NCBI RefSeq assembly: GCF_018531425.1
Contig: NZ_JAHBOI010000005.1
Location: 310,001-374,000 of the forward strand
Direction: 5' to 3'
From: Paenarthrobacter sp. DKR-5
Lineage (GTDB): Bacteria > Actinomycetota > Actinomycetes > Actinomycetales > Micrococcaceae
DNA: 64,000 nt
Both the position numbers and the translations under genes were made by a program. Below, piece after piece: positions 1-9,139 of this stretch. The number at the start of each line of letters is the position of its first letter. The stretch's first letter is position 1. The notes beneath the pieces are model-generated. The model saw only the letters and a program-made list of their open reading frames with translations. It did no database searches and was not told where the DNA came from.

Positions 1-551
1 ACAATGCGTTGGAAGGCTACGCCGACCAGGTAGTGCTTCCCGCGATCTCGCGGATCGATGACCTTAACGACATCGACTTCCGCACGTTGCTGGAATTGGG
101 GCACAACGCGCGCATCTCAGCAGCTGAACTTGCCCGTAAGTTGTCGGTAAGCAGCTCCACTGCTTACCGCAGCATGCAGACGATCCTGGGTTCCGGCGCT
201 ATTTCTCCCCGGGTCGAAGTGGAACCAGGCGCGGTCGGGTTCCCGCTGAACGCAATCATCTCCCTGCAAGTCGACCCCTCAGCGATCCCCGCAGTGTTGA
301 CGGACCTGAGCCAGCACCCGTCCGCGCGCATGGTCTCCATGGTTGCCGGCAGCACCTCGGTGATTCACAACGGTGTCTTCGCAGGGCCCTCTGAGCTGGC
401 GGATTTCATCACCGAGGATATCGGCGCCCTGGCGGGCGTTCATTCCATGGACATCTGCGTGGGAATGAGTGTGCTGCGTCGGTACTGGATGGACCGCGAC
501 GGGCTCCGTATCGGAGACCAGGTCCGCGGACTTCTCAAACCGCGGGGATAA
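1..551 (+). CDS. Lrp/AsnC-type transcriptional regulator, 5' end outside the window
   Basis: Partial gene: the reading frame is open to the left edge, and the first possible start inside (TTG at 9) lies in the middle of sequence that reads on upstream without a stop, so the N-terminus is missing. Residues about 24-62 after that TTG form an AsnC-type winged helix (ISAAELARKLSVSSSTAYRS), followed by a ligand-binding AsnC_trans_reg-like half. Many actinobacterial relatives carry two helix-turn-helix/effector units in tandem, and this may be the second. Target and effector cannot be told from the fragment. It is separated by about 115 bp from the next small gene. Confidence 0.7.
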   Translation, partial: NALEGYADQVVLPAISRIDDLNDIDFRTLLELGHNARISAAELARKLSVSSSTAYRSMQTILGSGAISPRVEVEPGAVGFPLNAIISLQVDPSAIPAVLTDLSQHPSARMVSMVAGSTSVIHNGVFAGPSELADFITEDIGALAGVHSMDICVGMSVLRRYWMDRDGLRIGDQVRGLLKPRG

Positions 552-666
552 CGCTTCAGCAGCCTCTAAGCAGCGGTGCCGCCCGGCGGCGCTGCGGCGT
601 AGCATCGGAACTGTTCCGGTTTCCGGGCGCTTCGTCCCGGGTCAGGTGTCGCAGGAGGTTCGTCCC

Positions 667-846
667 ATGGGTGAGTTCAGGCTGTACACGGATGAGGAGA
701 AGGCCAGCTACGTCGCGCCGAGCTGCGAACTGTGCGGCCAGCACCGGCACATCCGCTGGACCGAGGCGGAAAAGCCGGAGGGCGGTGCGCACTGGCTCCC
801 GCGCGATGCCGGCTGCAGCAACGAGGCGTGCCCCGACTTCCGGTGA
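667..846 (+). CDS. Small Cys-rich protein, probable zinc ribbon
   Basis: A 59-residue protein. The ATG at 667 is chosen because an AGGAGG lies seven bases upstream, whereas the longer open frame from 469 overlaps the preceding gene. It has an SCELCG knuckle near residue 20 and a second cysteine pair (GCSNEACPDF) near the C-terminus, giving a CxxC...CxxxxC pattern typical of one structural zinc site. No catalytic motif is present. Function unknown; it could be a nucleic-acid- or protein-binding zinc ribbon. It stands alone, on the same strand as the genes either side. Confidence 0.6.
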   Translation: MGEFRLYTDEEKASYVAPSCELCGQHRHIRWTEAEKPEGGAHWLPRDAGCSNEACPDFR

Positions 847-962
847 GGGCCGGCCGGCTTCCTTTTAGCGGGAGCCGAGGCATGGGTACCACTCCCCATC
901 GCGGCAAACGCCATCTGCGCTTAGTCTCGTGAGGGATACATGGGCATGAGGGGGCATGAGAC

Positions 963-1310
963 GTGGCGTTGGACGGGTATGACATCAATGCGGCAACCTG
1001 CCGCTCGATCCTGGGGGCGGTCGACGCCGAGAACGAGCAGCTGGCGGGCCAGCGGGCAAAGCTCAGCAGCGCCGTCGACGAAGCGATCGGGGCCTCCGCG
1101 GGCGGTCCGGTGGCTGGCGCCCTGATTACGCTGTGGAATGACGTGTTGGCCATCCAGTGCGAGGCGGCTGCCACACGGATCGAAAATGCCACCGGGGGAG
1201 TCCGCGAGGCGGTCGCTGCCTATGAACTTGGTGATGCCCGGATGGCGCAGAACGGCCGCAACCAGATGAGCCAGGCACCCGCCATCGTGCTCGAGGACGC
1301 GAAGAAGTAG
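963..1310 (+). CDS. DUF6507/WXG100-like small helical protein
   Basis: A 115-residue, almost entirely alpha-helical protein starting at GTG 963, two bases before the next gene. It looks like an actinobacterial DUF6507-type protein: a short DGYDI start, then a helical hairpin with alternating hydrophobic positions and the turn ITLWNDVL near the middle. There is no signal peptide and no transmembrane segment. Proteins of this size and shape are often partners of ESX (type VII) substrates, and tight coupling to the 449-residue helical protein behind it supports a heterodimer. The canonical WxG is replaced by LWND, so membership of the WXG100 family itself is uncertain. Confidence 0.55.
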   Translation: MALDGYDINAATCRSILGAVDAENEQLAGQRAKLSSAVDEAIGASAGGPVAGALITLWNDVLAIQCEAAATRIENATGGVREAVAAYELGDARMAQNGRNQMSQAPAIVLEDAKK

Positions 1311-1312
1311 CC

Positions 1313-2662
1313 GTGGGATTGGACACGAGCACGCTCGACGGATGGGCGTCCCCGGCAGCCTTGGATGCCGCCGCGGCCCGGATCCGCAAGGAGGGTGAGG
1401 CGGTTTCCTCGGCGGTAGCAGGGGCTGCCGATACCTGGACAAGGCTGAATGGAAACTACCGGGCACCGGAGCAAAATGAGGTGCTCTCGGTGTTCCGCAA
1501 CATCAACCCGCACGGGGACGCGGTCCGGACGGCGTCGCACCAGGCAGCCGCAGCGCTGGAAGACTTTGCGGCTGAGATCCAAACGCTGCAGCAGGAACGC
1601 CGGAACCTGCTCGCCGACGTCGCGGATTTCCTCGCGCGGCCCGCGCTCTCCGATCCACTGGGCGGCCTCGGTGATCCCCTCGGGGGCGGAAGCAACCCCC
1701 TGATCGGGGCTGAGAATGTGCTGCGGGCGCGGATCAGTGACCTGGCCGGAAGATACCGGCAAGCCGAGTCCGACTGCGCGGAAAGCATCGGCCGCATCGA
1801 CGGCGTCCCTAAGCCGGGCATGGGGCTCTGGGCGGGCCGCAACTTTGCCGCATTCGTGGGAGCCGCCGACGGGTATTCGGACCTCTACACCTTCAAGTCG
1901 GTGCGGATAGCCGCGTACCACGAGGTCCCCGTGCCGTGGCAGGAGTTTGCCTTCACCCCGCTCCAGCCCGGCTCGCTGACGGCGGCGGAAGCGACAGGGG
2001 ACCGGTACCTCACGGTGGCGGGCCGGGAAATCAGCATCCACAGTTCCGAGCACCCGGATTTTGGACGCACCCGGATGGAGCAGTACTGGCGTGACGGGTT
2101 CGCGACCAAGATGGACTGGCGTCCCGAGGTCAACAAGGCGATGTATGGAAACGTCGCTTGGTACCGCACGCGGGTCGACGCCAACCCGGTGAACTGGCGC
2201 CCGGAGGTTCCTGCTGCGGAAACACCGAGCTTCGCCGAACTGCCGACCGGGTTGAAGGGCCTCAAAGTTGGCGGCTGGGCCGTGTCCGCTGCAATGGCTG
2301 GAGTGACTTTCGTCGACGAGCGCGACCTTGAATACAACGAACTGCTCAAGGACGATCCCTCCATGAGCGAGTCGGCCCGTAATGCCAGGGCCGATGAGGT
2401 GGGCGCGGTGAAGACAGTGACCAAGACCGGCATGGACATCGGAGCCGGGATGGCCGGCGCCGCCGTCGGCACGGCCATCGGCGGCCCGGTGGGAACCGTC
2501 GTCGGCTTCGGTGTCGGCATGGGCATCTCCTACCTGAGCGACCAGCATCTGGATCTGTTGGGTGGAAAGAGCGTCAAGGATGCCGCCGCCGACGGTGCGG
2601 TGCACCTCTACGACGGAGCCAAGGATGCGGCCGTGGGGGCCTGGCATTCGCTCTTCGGCTGA
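1313..2662 (+). CDS. Large helical protein with glycine-zipper C-terminus, putative type VII secretion substrate
   Basis: 449 residues, GTG start two bases after the previous stop. Residues 1 to about 115 form a long helical hairpin (TLDGWASPAALDAAA, then LQQERRNLLADV), like the N-terminal targeting modules of ESX/LXG proteins. A central part of about 200 residues with many Trp/Tyr is unassigned. Residues about 365-410 are rich in Gly-Ala (GAGMAGAAVGTAIGGPVG) and form a glycine-zipper hairpin able to enter membranes, as in pore-forming toxins. No Sec signal. A role as secreted effector is inferred from architecture and neighbours; no nuclease or peptidase motif is visible. Confidence 0.5.
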   Translation: MGLDTSTLDGWASPAALDAAAARIRKEGEAVSSAVAGAADTWTRLNGNYRAPEQNEVLSVFRNINPHGDAVRTASHQAAAALEDFAAEIQTLQQERRNLLADVADFLARPALSDPLGGLGDPLGGGSNPLIGAENVLRARISDLAGRYRQAESDCAESIGRIDGVPKPGMGLWAGRNFAAFVGAADGYSDLYTFKSVRIAAYHEVPVPWQEFAFTPLQPGSLTAAEATGDRYLTVAGREISIHSSEHPDFGRTRMEQYWRDGFATKMDWRPEVNKAMYGNVAWYRTRVDANPVNWRPEVPAAETPSFAELPTGLKGLKVGGWAVSAAMAGVTFVDERDLEYNELLKDDPSMSESARNARADEVGAVKTVTKTGMDIGAGMAGAAVGTAIGGPVGTVVGFGVGMGISYLSDQHLDLLGGKSVKDAAADGAVHLYDGAKDAAVGAWHSLFG

Positions 2663-2740
2663 CCCCCGTTCCCGCCCTCGATTAGGCTTTGAGCAGTTGC
2701 CCGCCGCCTGACGCCTGAGCACCCGACCCGAAAGGCGCTT

Positions 2741-3184
2741 GTGATCAACCCCTATTTCGCCCTGTTTGTCGTCCCTTGGGGTCTCTTTCTTTTCGTGTGC
2801 GGCATTCTGCTGTACCGCAAAATCTGGCTGGGACTGCTGGCGCTCAACAGCGTGGCTCCCGGGCAGCCGGGGCTGGCTGCCACCTATATCGGTGCCTGGC
2901 TGGCGACGTTGCCGTTCGGCAACTGGTGGCTGTCATGGCACATTCCGGTGCTGCCCGCCCTGCTGTCGTTTGCGAATCTCGCCTGCCTGGTGATCGGCAT
3001 CGTCGGGTGCTTCTGGATGCCGCGGTTCATGCAGCCGCGGTGGCTGAGGGAGACCAATGATGCAATTAAGCGCGGGGAAGACCTGTACACGCTCAAATAC
3101 GGCCGGGGCGCCTCCAGGCCGGCTGCGGGTCAAACGAACCAGCCAACGCAAGCGCCCGACGGCGGCCGGGACACGGCGCCGTGA
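2741..3184 (+). CDS. Small integral membrane protein
   Basis: 147 residues from GTG 2741, preceded by a purine-rich GAAAGG. Hydrophobic segments at about residues 4-24, 46-60 and 68-92 suggest two or three membrane helices, followed by a polar Gln/Pro-rich cytoplasmic tail. It overlaps the next gene by four bases (GTGA), so the two are translationally coupled. No family recognised. Its position directly after the putative glycine-zipper effector would fit an immunity or anchoring protein, but this rests on position only. Confidence 0.55.
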   Translation: MINPYFALFVVPWGLFLFVCGILLYRKIWLGLLALNSVAPGQPGLAATYIGAWLATLPFGNWWLSWHIPVLPALLSFANLACLVIGIVGCFWMPRFMQPRWLRETNDAIKRGEDLYTLKYGRGASRPAAGQTNQPTQAPDGGRDTAP

Positions 3185-4521
3185 CCGGCAGCGAAGCCGT
3201 GAGCGGTGAGTGGGTCCGGGAGCCGGCGGCCGGCGTGTCCGTGCCGCGGCTGCGAACATGGGAGCGGCTGCAGGACCCGCGGTCGGTGCTCGTATTGGCG
3301 CATCCTCCGGTCCCGGAGGGCCGCTTCCGCCCCAACCTCGTCATCCGCGTCCAACCGGACGAGGGTGCGACGCTGACCAGGCTCGCCACGGCGGCCATCG
3401 CCTCAACGATGGCGCTCGGCGAGGGCGTGCACGTCCTCTCCAACGAGGCAGTGCACGTCGGCCCGCTCCCGGCGCGGAAGCAGAAGTTTGTGTACCACGC
3501 GGCGGGGCAGACCGTTTGCGTTGACCGCTGGCTGCTGGTTGCCGGGGAAGAGGCAATCGAGGCCTCCGCGAGCTACGCCGTCCCGGACTACGTGGGCATG
3601 GAGGGCCTCTTCGCGCATATGATTTCGGGGCTCGGGTACGCGGGCAGCCGGGCGGAAGGGAACGGTGTTGCGGCTGGTGCGGCGGAATCCGGCGGAATCG
3701 GCAGCGTTGCCCCGCAGGAGCCCCGGCTGGACGAGCTCGCCTCAGCGGCGGCCGGGGAAGCGAGGGAGGACCTTGCCGCGATCCAGGCCGCGCAGCCCTA
3801 CCGCTGCCAGGGGCCGGTCCTGACGAGCGTCGCCCTTCACCTGCTTATGGCTCTGGCCGACGGCGGCCGCGTGGGGCGCTTCGCCTCGGCCGCGGACAAG
3901 GCCGCACTGGCAGAGCTGGTCCAGGCGGGACTTGCCGGGAAGAACGGCCGCCTCACCGACGCTGGAGAGACCTTCACGACGCCGTGGCGAACCCCCGGTG
4001 CCGGGTTCATCCTGGCGGCCCGGCACGGAGAGCTCAGCACCGGGATCCAGGTGTGGACCGGCGACGGGCTCGCGATCCTCTCAGCAGGGCCCAGCCCCTT
4101 CCAGCCCGAGCAGTCCGCCATCGCTCCGGGAAATCAGCAACTGGACCTCGTCGATGCCGCGCAGCTGCCCATGCTCCTGGCGTCCTGGTGCGCCCTGGCA
4201 CCCGCTTGGTCCCTCCCGGACAGCGGATTGACCATCCCGGGGCCTGTGTTCGAGGCGCGGATGGCGTCGGCGGCCGAGCCGGTCCCTGCCGGCGTGGGCG
4301 ACGGCGTCCGGCGGATGTGGGAGCAGCCCTGGACCGGGTGGAATCTCATGTACCCGGGCGCCCCGGCCAGCCAGAGCTGGCTCAACGCCGGCGCCGCCGG
4401 CCACTACGCCGTCCAGGCGGATGAAACCGGCGCCGTCACGCTGACGCCGTCGTCGTCGGCCGTCGTGTGGGACGGCCTGGTCCGCTTCATCCACGGCACC
4501 CTTAACGGTGCAGGTCGCTAA
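3181..4521 (+). CDS. LpqN/LpqT-like domain protein of the ESX-like cassette
   Basis: 446 residues. The N-terminal ~145 residues (PNLVIRVQPDEGATL, then KQKFVYHAAGQTVCVDRW) resemble the LpqN/LpqT fold known from mycobacterial lipoproteins, but there is no lipobox or signal peptide, so the protein is probably cytoplasmic. Residues about 180-280 (LTSVALHLLMALADGGRV) may form a winged-helix-like part; the rest is unassigned. It overlaps the membrane-protein gene by four bases and closes the cassette. Chaperone or adaptor for the secreted partners is a guess from location. Confidence 0.5.
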   Translation: MTGSEAVSGEWVREPAAGVSVPRLRTWERLQDPRSVLVLAHPPVPEGRFRPNLVIRVQPDEGATLTRLATAAIASTMALGEGVHVLSNEAVHVGPLPARKQKFVYHAAGQTVCVDRWLLVAGEEAIEASASYAVPDYVGMEGLFAHMISGLGYAGSRAEGNGVAAGAAESGGIGSVAPQEPRLDELASAAAGEAREDLAAIQAAQPYRCQGPVLTSVALHLLMALADGGRVGRFASAADKAALAELVQAGLAGKNGRLTDAGETFTTPWRTPGAGFILAARHGELSTGIQVWTGDGLAILSAGPSPFQPEQSAIAPGNQQLDLVDAAQLPMLLASWCALAPAWSLPDSGLTIPGPVFEARMASAAEPVPAGVGDGVRRMWEQPWTGWNLMYPGAPASQSWLNAGAAGHYAVQADETGAVTLTPSSSAVVWDGLVRFIHGTLNGAGR

Positions 4522-4536
4522 GACCAGCCCGCTGAA

Positions 4537-4578
4537 AGGGGAGCAGGTGACGGTGATCCCACCCTCGCCGGCTCCCCT
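4537..4578. terminator. Inverted repeat between convergent genes
   Basis: AGGGGAGC pairs with GCTCCCCT across a 26-base loop between the stops of the LpqN-like gene and the xylanase. Weak stem and no T-run, so only a possible transcription stop. Confidence 0.25.
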
Positions 4579-4615
4579 CCGGAACACCGTCCCTAACTAC
4601 CCTTGGCGGCGGCCG

Positions 4616-5734
4616 TCAGTTCCTGCCGACACCCTGCCCCGTGCGGTGCGGTGCGCCCTTTCCGAGAGCGAGGTCCTGCTTAAGAGCGAAATACTGCGGC
4701 TTCGGCTGGAGGTTCTCGTCGTAGATGTCAGCCGCTCCCTCGCCCCGGAAGACCCCCGGGACCCATGAGTCAGCGTCGCTGAAGCCCCAGACGGTGTAGG
4801 AGATGCACTGCCTCACGGCCATGCAGGCCTGCAGCGTCTGGGAGTATGCGGCGACCTGGGCAGACTGCGCGGTGGGGGTGACCGGCAGCGAGGTGCGCAC
4901 GTCGACTTCGGTTTCGGCTACTTCGAGCCCGAGGTCGGCGAACCGCTGCAGGTTGTTCTGCAGGTCCGGCAGCGGGTACTGCGTGTCCAGGTGCGTCTGG
5001 AACCCGACCCCGTCAATGGGCACACCCTGAGCCTGAAGGTCCTTGACCAAGGAGTAGACGGCATTGCTCTTCGGCCCGGTGAACTCGATGTTGTAGTCGT
5101 TGTAGAAGAGCTTGGCCTTGGGGTCCGCTTCGTGCGCCCAGCGGAAGGCATCGGCGATGTACCCTGGGCCCAGTTTCTGCAGCCAGATGCTGTTCCGGAG
5201 GGTTCCGTCGTCGTTGAATGCTTCGTTGACTACGTCCCACTGCCAGATTTTGCCCTTGAAGTGCGTCACTTCGTCGGTGATGTGCTTGTGCAGGATTGCC
5301 CGCAGCTGGTCCGGGCTCATCTGTGCAGCTGCGGCGTTGAGCCAGTCGGGCAGCTGGTTGTGCCAGACAAGGGTGTGGCCGCGCACAAGCTGGTGGTTCG
5401 CTTCGGCAAACGCCACAAGCCGGTCGGCAGCGCTCCAGTCATAGTTGCCCTGCGTAGGCTCCACCAGCTGCCACTTCATGACGTTCTCCGCCGTTACCGT
5501 CGAGAACTCGGCCGCAGTGATGTCCCGGTAGGCCTCGTTGCTCGCGAGCTGATCCGTGTTCACTGCTGTGCCGATGCGCAGGCCGATGTTGGCGGCCAGC
5601 GAGCGAAGCGAGTCGGAGTGGTGCGAAGCGCCGCCGGCCTCCGAGGGGCCAGGCGCGGCCATGGCCGCGGCCGGGGCGGCGAGGACGGCGCACAGTCCGA
5701 GGGCGCCGATGAGCAGGGGACGATGTATAGCCAT
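4616..5734 (-). CDS. Secreted endo-1,4-beta-xylanase, glycoside hydrolase family 10
   Basis: 372 residues from ATG 5734, preceded by TTAGGAG; the longer frame adds ten residues without a binding site. A Sec signal peptide (about residues 1-27, ending AAMA-AP) sends it out of the cell. A single GH10 barrel follows, with the acid/base Glu171 in WDVVNEAF and the nucleophile Glu276 in ETEVDVR. No carbohydrate-binding module. The enzyme cleaves internal beta-1,4-xylosidic bonds of xylan by a retaining mechanism. It lies downstream of the acetylxylan esterase and GH3 genes on the same strand and completes the xylan locus. Length is normal for a one-domain GH10 enzyme. Confidence 0.93.
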   Translation of the reverse strand: MAIHRPLLIGALGLCAVLAAPAAAMAAPGPSEAGGASHHSDSLRSLAANIGLRIGTAVNTDQLASNEAYRDITAAEFSTVTAENVMKWQLVEPTQGNYDWSAADRLVAFAEANHQLVRGHTLVWHNQLPDWLNAAAAQMSPDQLRAILHKHITDEVTHFKGKIWQWDVVNEAFNDDGTLRNSIWLQKLGPGYIADAFRWAHEADPKAKLFYNDYNIEFTGPKSNAVYSLVKDLQAQGVPIDGVGFQTHLDTQYPLPDLQNNLQRFADLGLEVAETEVDVRTSLPVTPTAQSAQVAAYSQTLQACMAVRQCISYTVWGFSDADSWVPGVFRGEGAADIYDENLQPKPQYFALKQDLALGKGAPHRTGQGVGRN

Positions 5735-5808
5735 GGATACTCCTAAATTGGTTGAGTACTGCACGGGAGGGGCTTGGGTTCTCCTTTCACGCCCCCGGCC
5801 TCGCGGGC

Positions 5809-6783
5809 TCAGGGGTTCTTCCGGACCGTCCGGGAGAGGAACTGGCGCATCAGCTGCTCATCCTCCGGGCCGCCGGCCTCGTGGCCGTTGTACGGCCACA
5901 CCTGGATCTCCTTCTCGCCGTCGTAGGCATTAAAGGCAGCGAAGACGGTGGACGGCGGCGTGATCGGATCCATGAGTCCGACCGAGAAGAAGGCCGGATG
6001 CCTGGACCGGGTGGCGAAGTTGACTCCGTCGAAGTAGGTCAAGGTCTCGTGGACGGCGTCGTGCTCGGTGCGGTGGGTGGAGAGGTAGTCCGCGATCTCG
6101 CGGAAGGGGTAGGCGTCGGTGATCACCGTCGCGCGGGGGAAGTCGCAGAGGAAGGGGACGCTCACTGCGACGGCGGACAGATCGGGCACAAGCGCGCCGA
6201 CGGCCAGCGCGATGGCTCCGCCCTGGCTCCCGCCCGTGACGGCAACGCGGGCCGGGTCGACCAACCGGAGGGTCCGTGCGGCGTCGACGGCGCGGACCCC
6301 GTCGGTGAAGAGCCGGCGGTAATAGTAGCTTTCCTTGCTGCTGATGCCCTTTGTCATCACGCCGGGCACTTGGGGGCCCGAGGGGGCGCCCGTGTCCGGT
6401 GTGTCGCCGACCGACCATCCGGACCCCTGTCCCCGGGTGTCCATTTGGAGATGCGCGAAGCCCGCCGAGGCCCAGAAGAGGTTCTCCCACGGGCGTCCGC
6501 GGCCTCCGCCGTAGCCGACATATTGGACGACCGCCGGCAGCGGGGCCGCCGGGTTCTTCGGTGTCCGCAGCCATGCCTTAACGGGATGGCCCCCGAATCC
6601 CGGGAAGGTGACGTCGTACACGTCGACGGTTTCCAGGCCGGTGTGGACTGGTTCGACCGTGACGTCGCCGCCGGCCCGGCGGGCGTCGGCAAGAGTCTGC
6701 TCCCAGAACGAGTCGAAATCCTCCGGGCAGGTCTGGGCGCTCTTGTAGGTGCGGAGTTCCGGTTCGGGCAGATCGTTGTGCAT
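5809..6783 (-). CDS. Acetylxylan esterase / cephalosporin-C deacetylase, carbohydrate esterase family 7
   Basis: 324 residues without signal peptide, so an intracellular esterase, as usual for CE7. Alpha/beta-hydrolase fold with the CE7 hallmarks: RGQG at 117-120, the nucleophile elbow GGSQGG (Ser186), Asp272 in GLMDPITPP and His301 in YNGHEAGG. It removes acetyl groups from imported xylo-oligosaccharides so that exo-glycosidases can continue. The start is ten bases downstream of the GH3 stop, so they are co-transcribed. Full length for the family (about 320). Confidence 0.92.
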   Translation of the reverse strand: MHNDLPEPELRTYKSAQTCPEDFDSFWEQTLADARRAGGDVTVEPVHTGLETVDVYDVTFPGFGGHPVKAWLRTPKNPAAPLPAVVQYVGYGGGRGRPWENLFWASAGFAHLQMDTRGQGSGWSVGDTPDTGAPSGPQVPGVMTKGISSKESYYYRRLFTDGVRAVDAARTLRLVDPARVAVTGGSQGGAIALAVGALVPDLSAVAVSVPFLCDFPRATVITDAYPFREIADYLSTHRTEHDAVHETLTYFDGVNFATRSRHPAFFSVGLMDPITPPSTVFAAFNAYDGEKEIQVWPYNGHEAGGPEDEQLMRQFLSRTVRKNP

Positions 6784-6792
6784 CGGGTTCCT

Positions 6793-9114
6793 TCAGCGGT
6801 CGGAGTGGAGGGTCTCGTGAACCTGGACGGTGTGGCCCGCCACCCGGCGGTCCTCCGCTGTCACGGCATGCTCGGGTCCGGTGATCGTGAGCGTCGCCGC
6901 GGCGTCGCGGACGTCGCAGGACGGACCGACCCAGAGTTCGACGTCGCCTGGTTCGACGATGCGGGCACCGCTGCTACCGGTGAAGGCCAGCCGGGCAGTC
7001 GGCACGTCGAACGTGACCAGTGCGCTCCCGCCCGGCTCGAGCGGAACCCGCGTGTAGGCAAGCAGTTGGGCGACGGGCCGCGTGACGCTGGCGTGGACGT
7101 CGCGGGCGTAGAGCTGCACCAGGTCCGTGCCGGCGCGTTCGCCCTTGTTTCGCACCGTGACGGCTGCGCGGAAAGACTCCCCGGCGGCCACGGAGGCATC
7201 CGCATAAAGGTCAGTGCGCTCGAAGGTCGTGTATCCGAGGCCGTGGCCGAAGGGGAGCACCGGCGTGCTGTCGGCGCTCGTGATCTCGGACGGGCCGCCG
7301 AGCACGGGGTGCAGGTAGGAGAACGGCTGTGCGCCGGCGGACCGGGGCAGCGAGACCGGCAGATGCCCGGAGGGTGCCACCCGTCCGGAGAGTACGGAGG
7401 CGATGGCCCGGCTGCCCTCCTCTCCCGGGAAGAAGGCCTGCAGGACGGCGGCCGGCGCGTCGGTTCCTTCGATGGCCCAGCCGATCGCGTACGGCCGGCC
7501 AGACAGGACCACCATGATGGTCGGGGTCCCTGTCCGGACCACTGCCTCCACCAGCTCCCGCTGGACGCCGGGCAATTCCAGGCTCTGGACGTCGTTGCCC
7601 TCGCCCACCGTCCCGCGGCCGAAGAGACCGGCGCGGTCGCCGACGACGACGACGGCCACCTCGGCGTCGGCGGCGGCTGCCGCTGCTTCCGCGATGCCGG
7701 ACCGGTCCTCGCCGTCCACCCGGCAGCCTTGGGCGGTTGACACCGTGGCCCCGCTGAACTCCTCCCGCAGTGCCTCCAGCACCGGCGTGATTGCGAAGCC
7801 GATGGGCACATCGGGGTGGTGCGCCAGCACGTGGTTGGCGAACGAGTAGCAGCCCATGAGGGCTTCGACGGCATCGGCGTTCGGGCCCAGCACCGCGATC
7901 CTGCCGGCGGTCGCAGCGAGCGGCAGGACGCCGTCGTTGGTCAGCAGCACCAGGGATTCCTCCGCGAGGCGCAGCGCCAGCTCGCGGTGCCGCGGCGTGT
8001 CGAGGTCGATCTCGGCCGGCGGCGTCTCGAAGGTCGCGTCGAGCAGGCCCAGCTCCTCCTTCTGCGCCAGCACGCGCAGCACCGCGCGGTCCACCAGCGA
8101 CTCTTCGGTCAGGCCGGCGCGGACGCGTTCGGCGAGCGGGGCCAGGAACGTGTCACCGGTCGGCAGCTCCACGTCGATGCCGGCGAACAGAGCCAGTTCG
8201 GCGGCCTCGCCGCGTCCGGCGGCGACCCGGTGCATCGTGTGCAGGAAGGCGACCGCAAAGTAGTCGGAAACGACGGTGCCGTCGAAACCCCATTCGTTGC
8301 GCAGGATTTCGGTCAGGTACTCAGGGTTTGCGGCGACCGGGACGCCGTCGATCTCCGAATAGGAGTTCATCACTGACCGCACGTGCCCGTCGCGCACTGC
8401 CATCTCGAACGGCTGGAGCAGGACGTCCCGGATCTCCCGTGTCCCGGCGTGCACCGGGGCGTGGTTGCGGCCGGCCTGCGACGCCGAGTAGCCGACGAAG
8501 TGCTTGAGCGTTGCGTGCACCCCGGCGGACTGCAGGCCGCGCACATAGGCCGTGCCGATCGTGCCGACCACGTAGGGGTCCTCGGCGATGCATTCGTCCA
8601 CGCGGCCCCAGCGCGGGTCGCGGACCACGTCCAGGACCGGGGCCAGCCCCTGCTGGATGCCCAGTTCGCGCATTGAAGCGCCGATGGCGGCTCCGACCTG
8701 CTCGACCAGCTCCGGGTCGAACGCGGCTCCCCAGGCCAGCGGGGTGGGGAATGTGGCTGCCTTCCAGGCGGCCAGGCCGGTCAGGCACTCCTCGTGGACG
8801 AGGGCAGGGATGCCAAGCCTGGTCTGCTCGCGCAGCCGGCGCTGCTCGGACCACAGCCACTGCGCCCGTTCGAGGGGATCGACGGGACGGGTGCCGTACA
8901 CCCTCGTGAGGTGTCCGATGCCGTTGGCAGTCGCGTCGGCGTAGCTGGTGGTAGTGGTGAACTCGCCGTCGAGCGGCGCCACGGTGTCCTCGCCCTTGTC
9001 CACCCAATAGCCGACCAGTTGGGCCAGCTTCTCCTCGAGGGTCATCCGGGCGTGCAGCCGCTGGACCCGCTCGGAGACGGCAGGGTGGGCGGGGAGGTTC
9101 TCTGGGATGCTCAT
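6793..9114 (-). CDS. Glycoside hydrolase family 3 beta-xylosidase/beta-glucosidase
   Basis: 773 residues, no signal peptide. GH3 N-terminal barrel with KHFVGYSASQAGRNHAP around 204-220 and nucleophile Asp284 in TVVSDYFAV; then the GH3 C-terminal alpha/beta sandwich (VLLTNDGVLPL, VVVVGDRAG) and a fibronectin-III-like tail ending near residue 750. It releases sugar from the non-reducing end of imported oligosaccharides. Neighbours (xylanase, acetylxylan esterase, sugar importer) point to beta-xylosidase, but GH3 specificity cannot be read from motifs alone. It lies 25 bp after the permease gene in the same operon. Confidence 0.9.
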   Translation of the reverse strand: MSIPENLPAHPAVSERVQRLHARMTLEEKLAQLVGYWVDKGEDTVAPLDGEFTTTTSYADATANGIGHLTRVYGTRPVDPLERAQWLWSEQRRLREQTRLGIPALVHEECLTGLAAWKAATFPTPLAWGAAFDPELVEQVGAAIGASMRELGIQQGLAPVLDVVRDPRWGRVDECIAEDPYVVGTIGTAYVRGLQSAGVHATLKHFVGYSASQAGRNHAPVHAGTREIRDVLLQPFEMAVRDGHVRSVMNSYSEIDGVPVAANPEYLTEILRNEWGFDGTVVSDYFAVAFLHTMHRVAAGRGEAAELALFAGIDVELPTGDTFLAPLAERVRAGLTEESLVDRAVLRVLAQKEELGLLDATFETPPAEIDLDTPRHRELALRLAEESLVLLTNDGVLPLAATAGRIAVLGPNADAVEALMGCYSFANHVLAHHPDVPIGFAITPVLEALREEFSGATVSTAQGCRVDGEDRSGIAEAAAAAADAEVAVVVVGDRAGLFGRGTVGEGNDVQSLELPGVQRELVEAVVRTGTPTIMVVLSGRPYAIGWAIEGTDAPAAVLQAFFPGEEGSRAIASVLSGRVAPSGHLPVSLPRSAGAQPFSYLHPVLGGPSEITSADSTPVLPFGHGLGYTTFERTDLYADASVAAGESFRAAVTVRNKGERAGTDLVQLYARDVHASVTRPVAQLLAYTRVPLEPGGSALVTFDVPTARLAFTGSSGARIVEPGDVELWVGPSCDVRDAAATLTITGPEHAVTAEDRRVAGHTVQVHETLHSDR

Positions 9115-9139
9115 GCTTCTTTCCTAGGGTGTGGCGCCG

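Noticed and set aside
1220-2722. 500-residue minus-strand open frame
   Set aside because: Antisense to the large helical cassette protein; its composition (His/Arg/Gly-rich) and lack of motifs show a high-GC shadow.
5752-7740. 662-residue plus-strand open frame
   Set aside because: Antisense to the acetylxylan esterase and GH3 genes, which have complete catalytic motifs.
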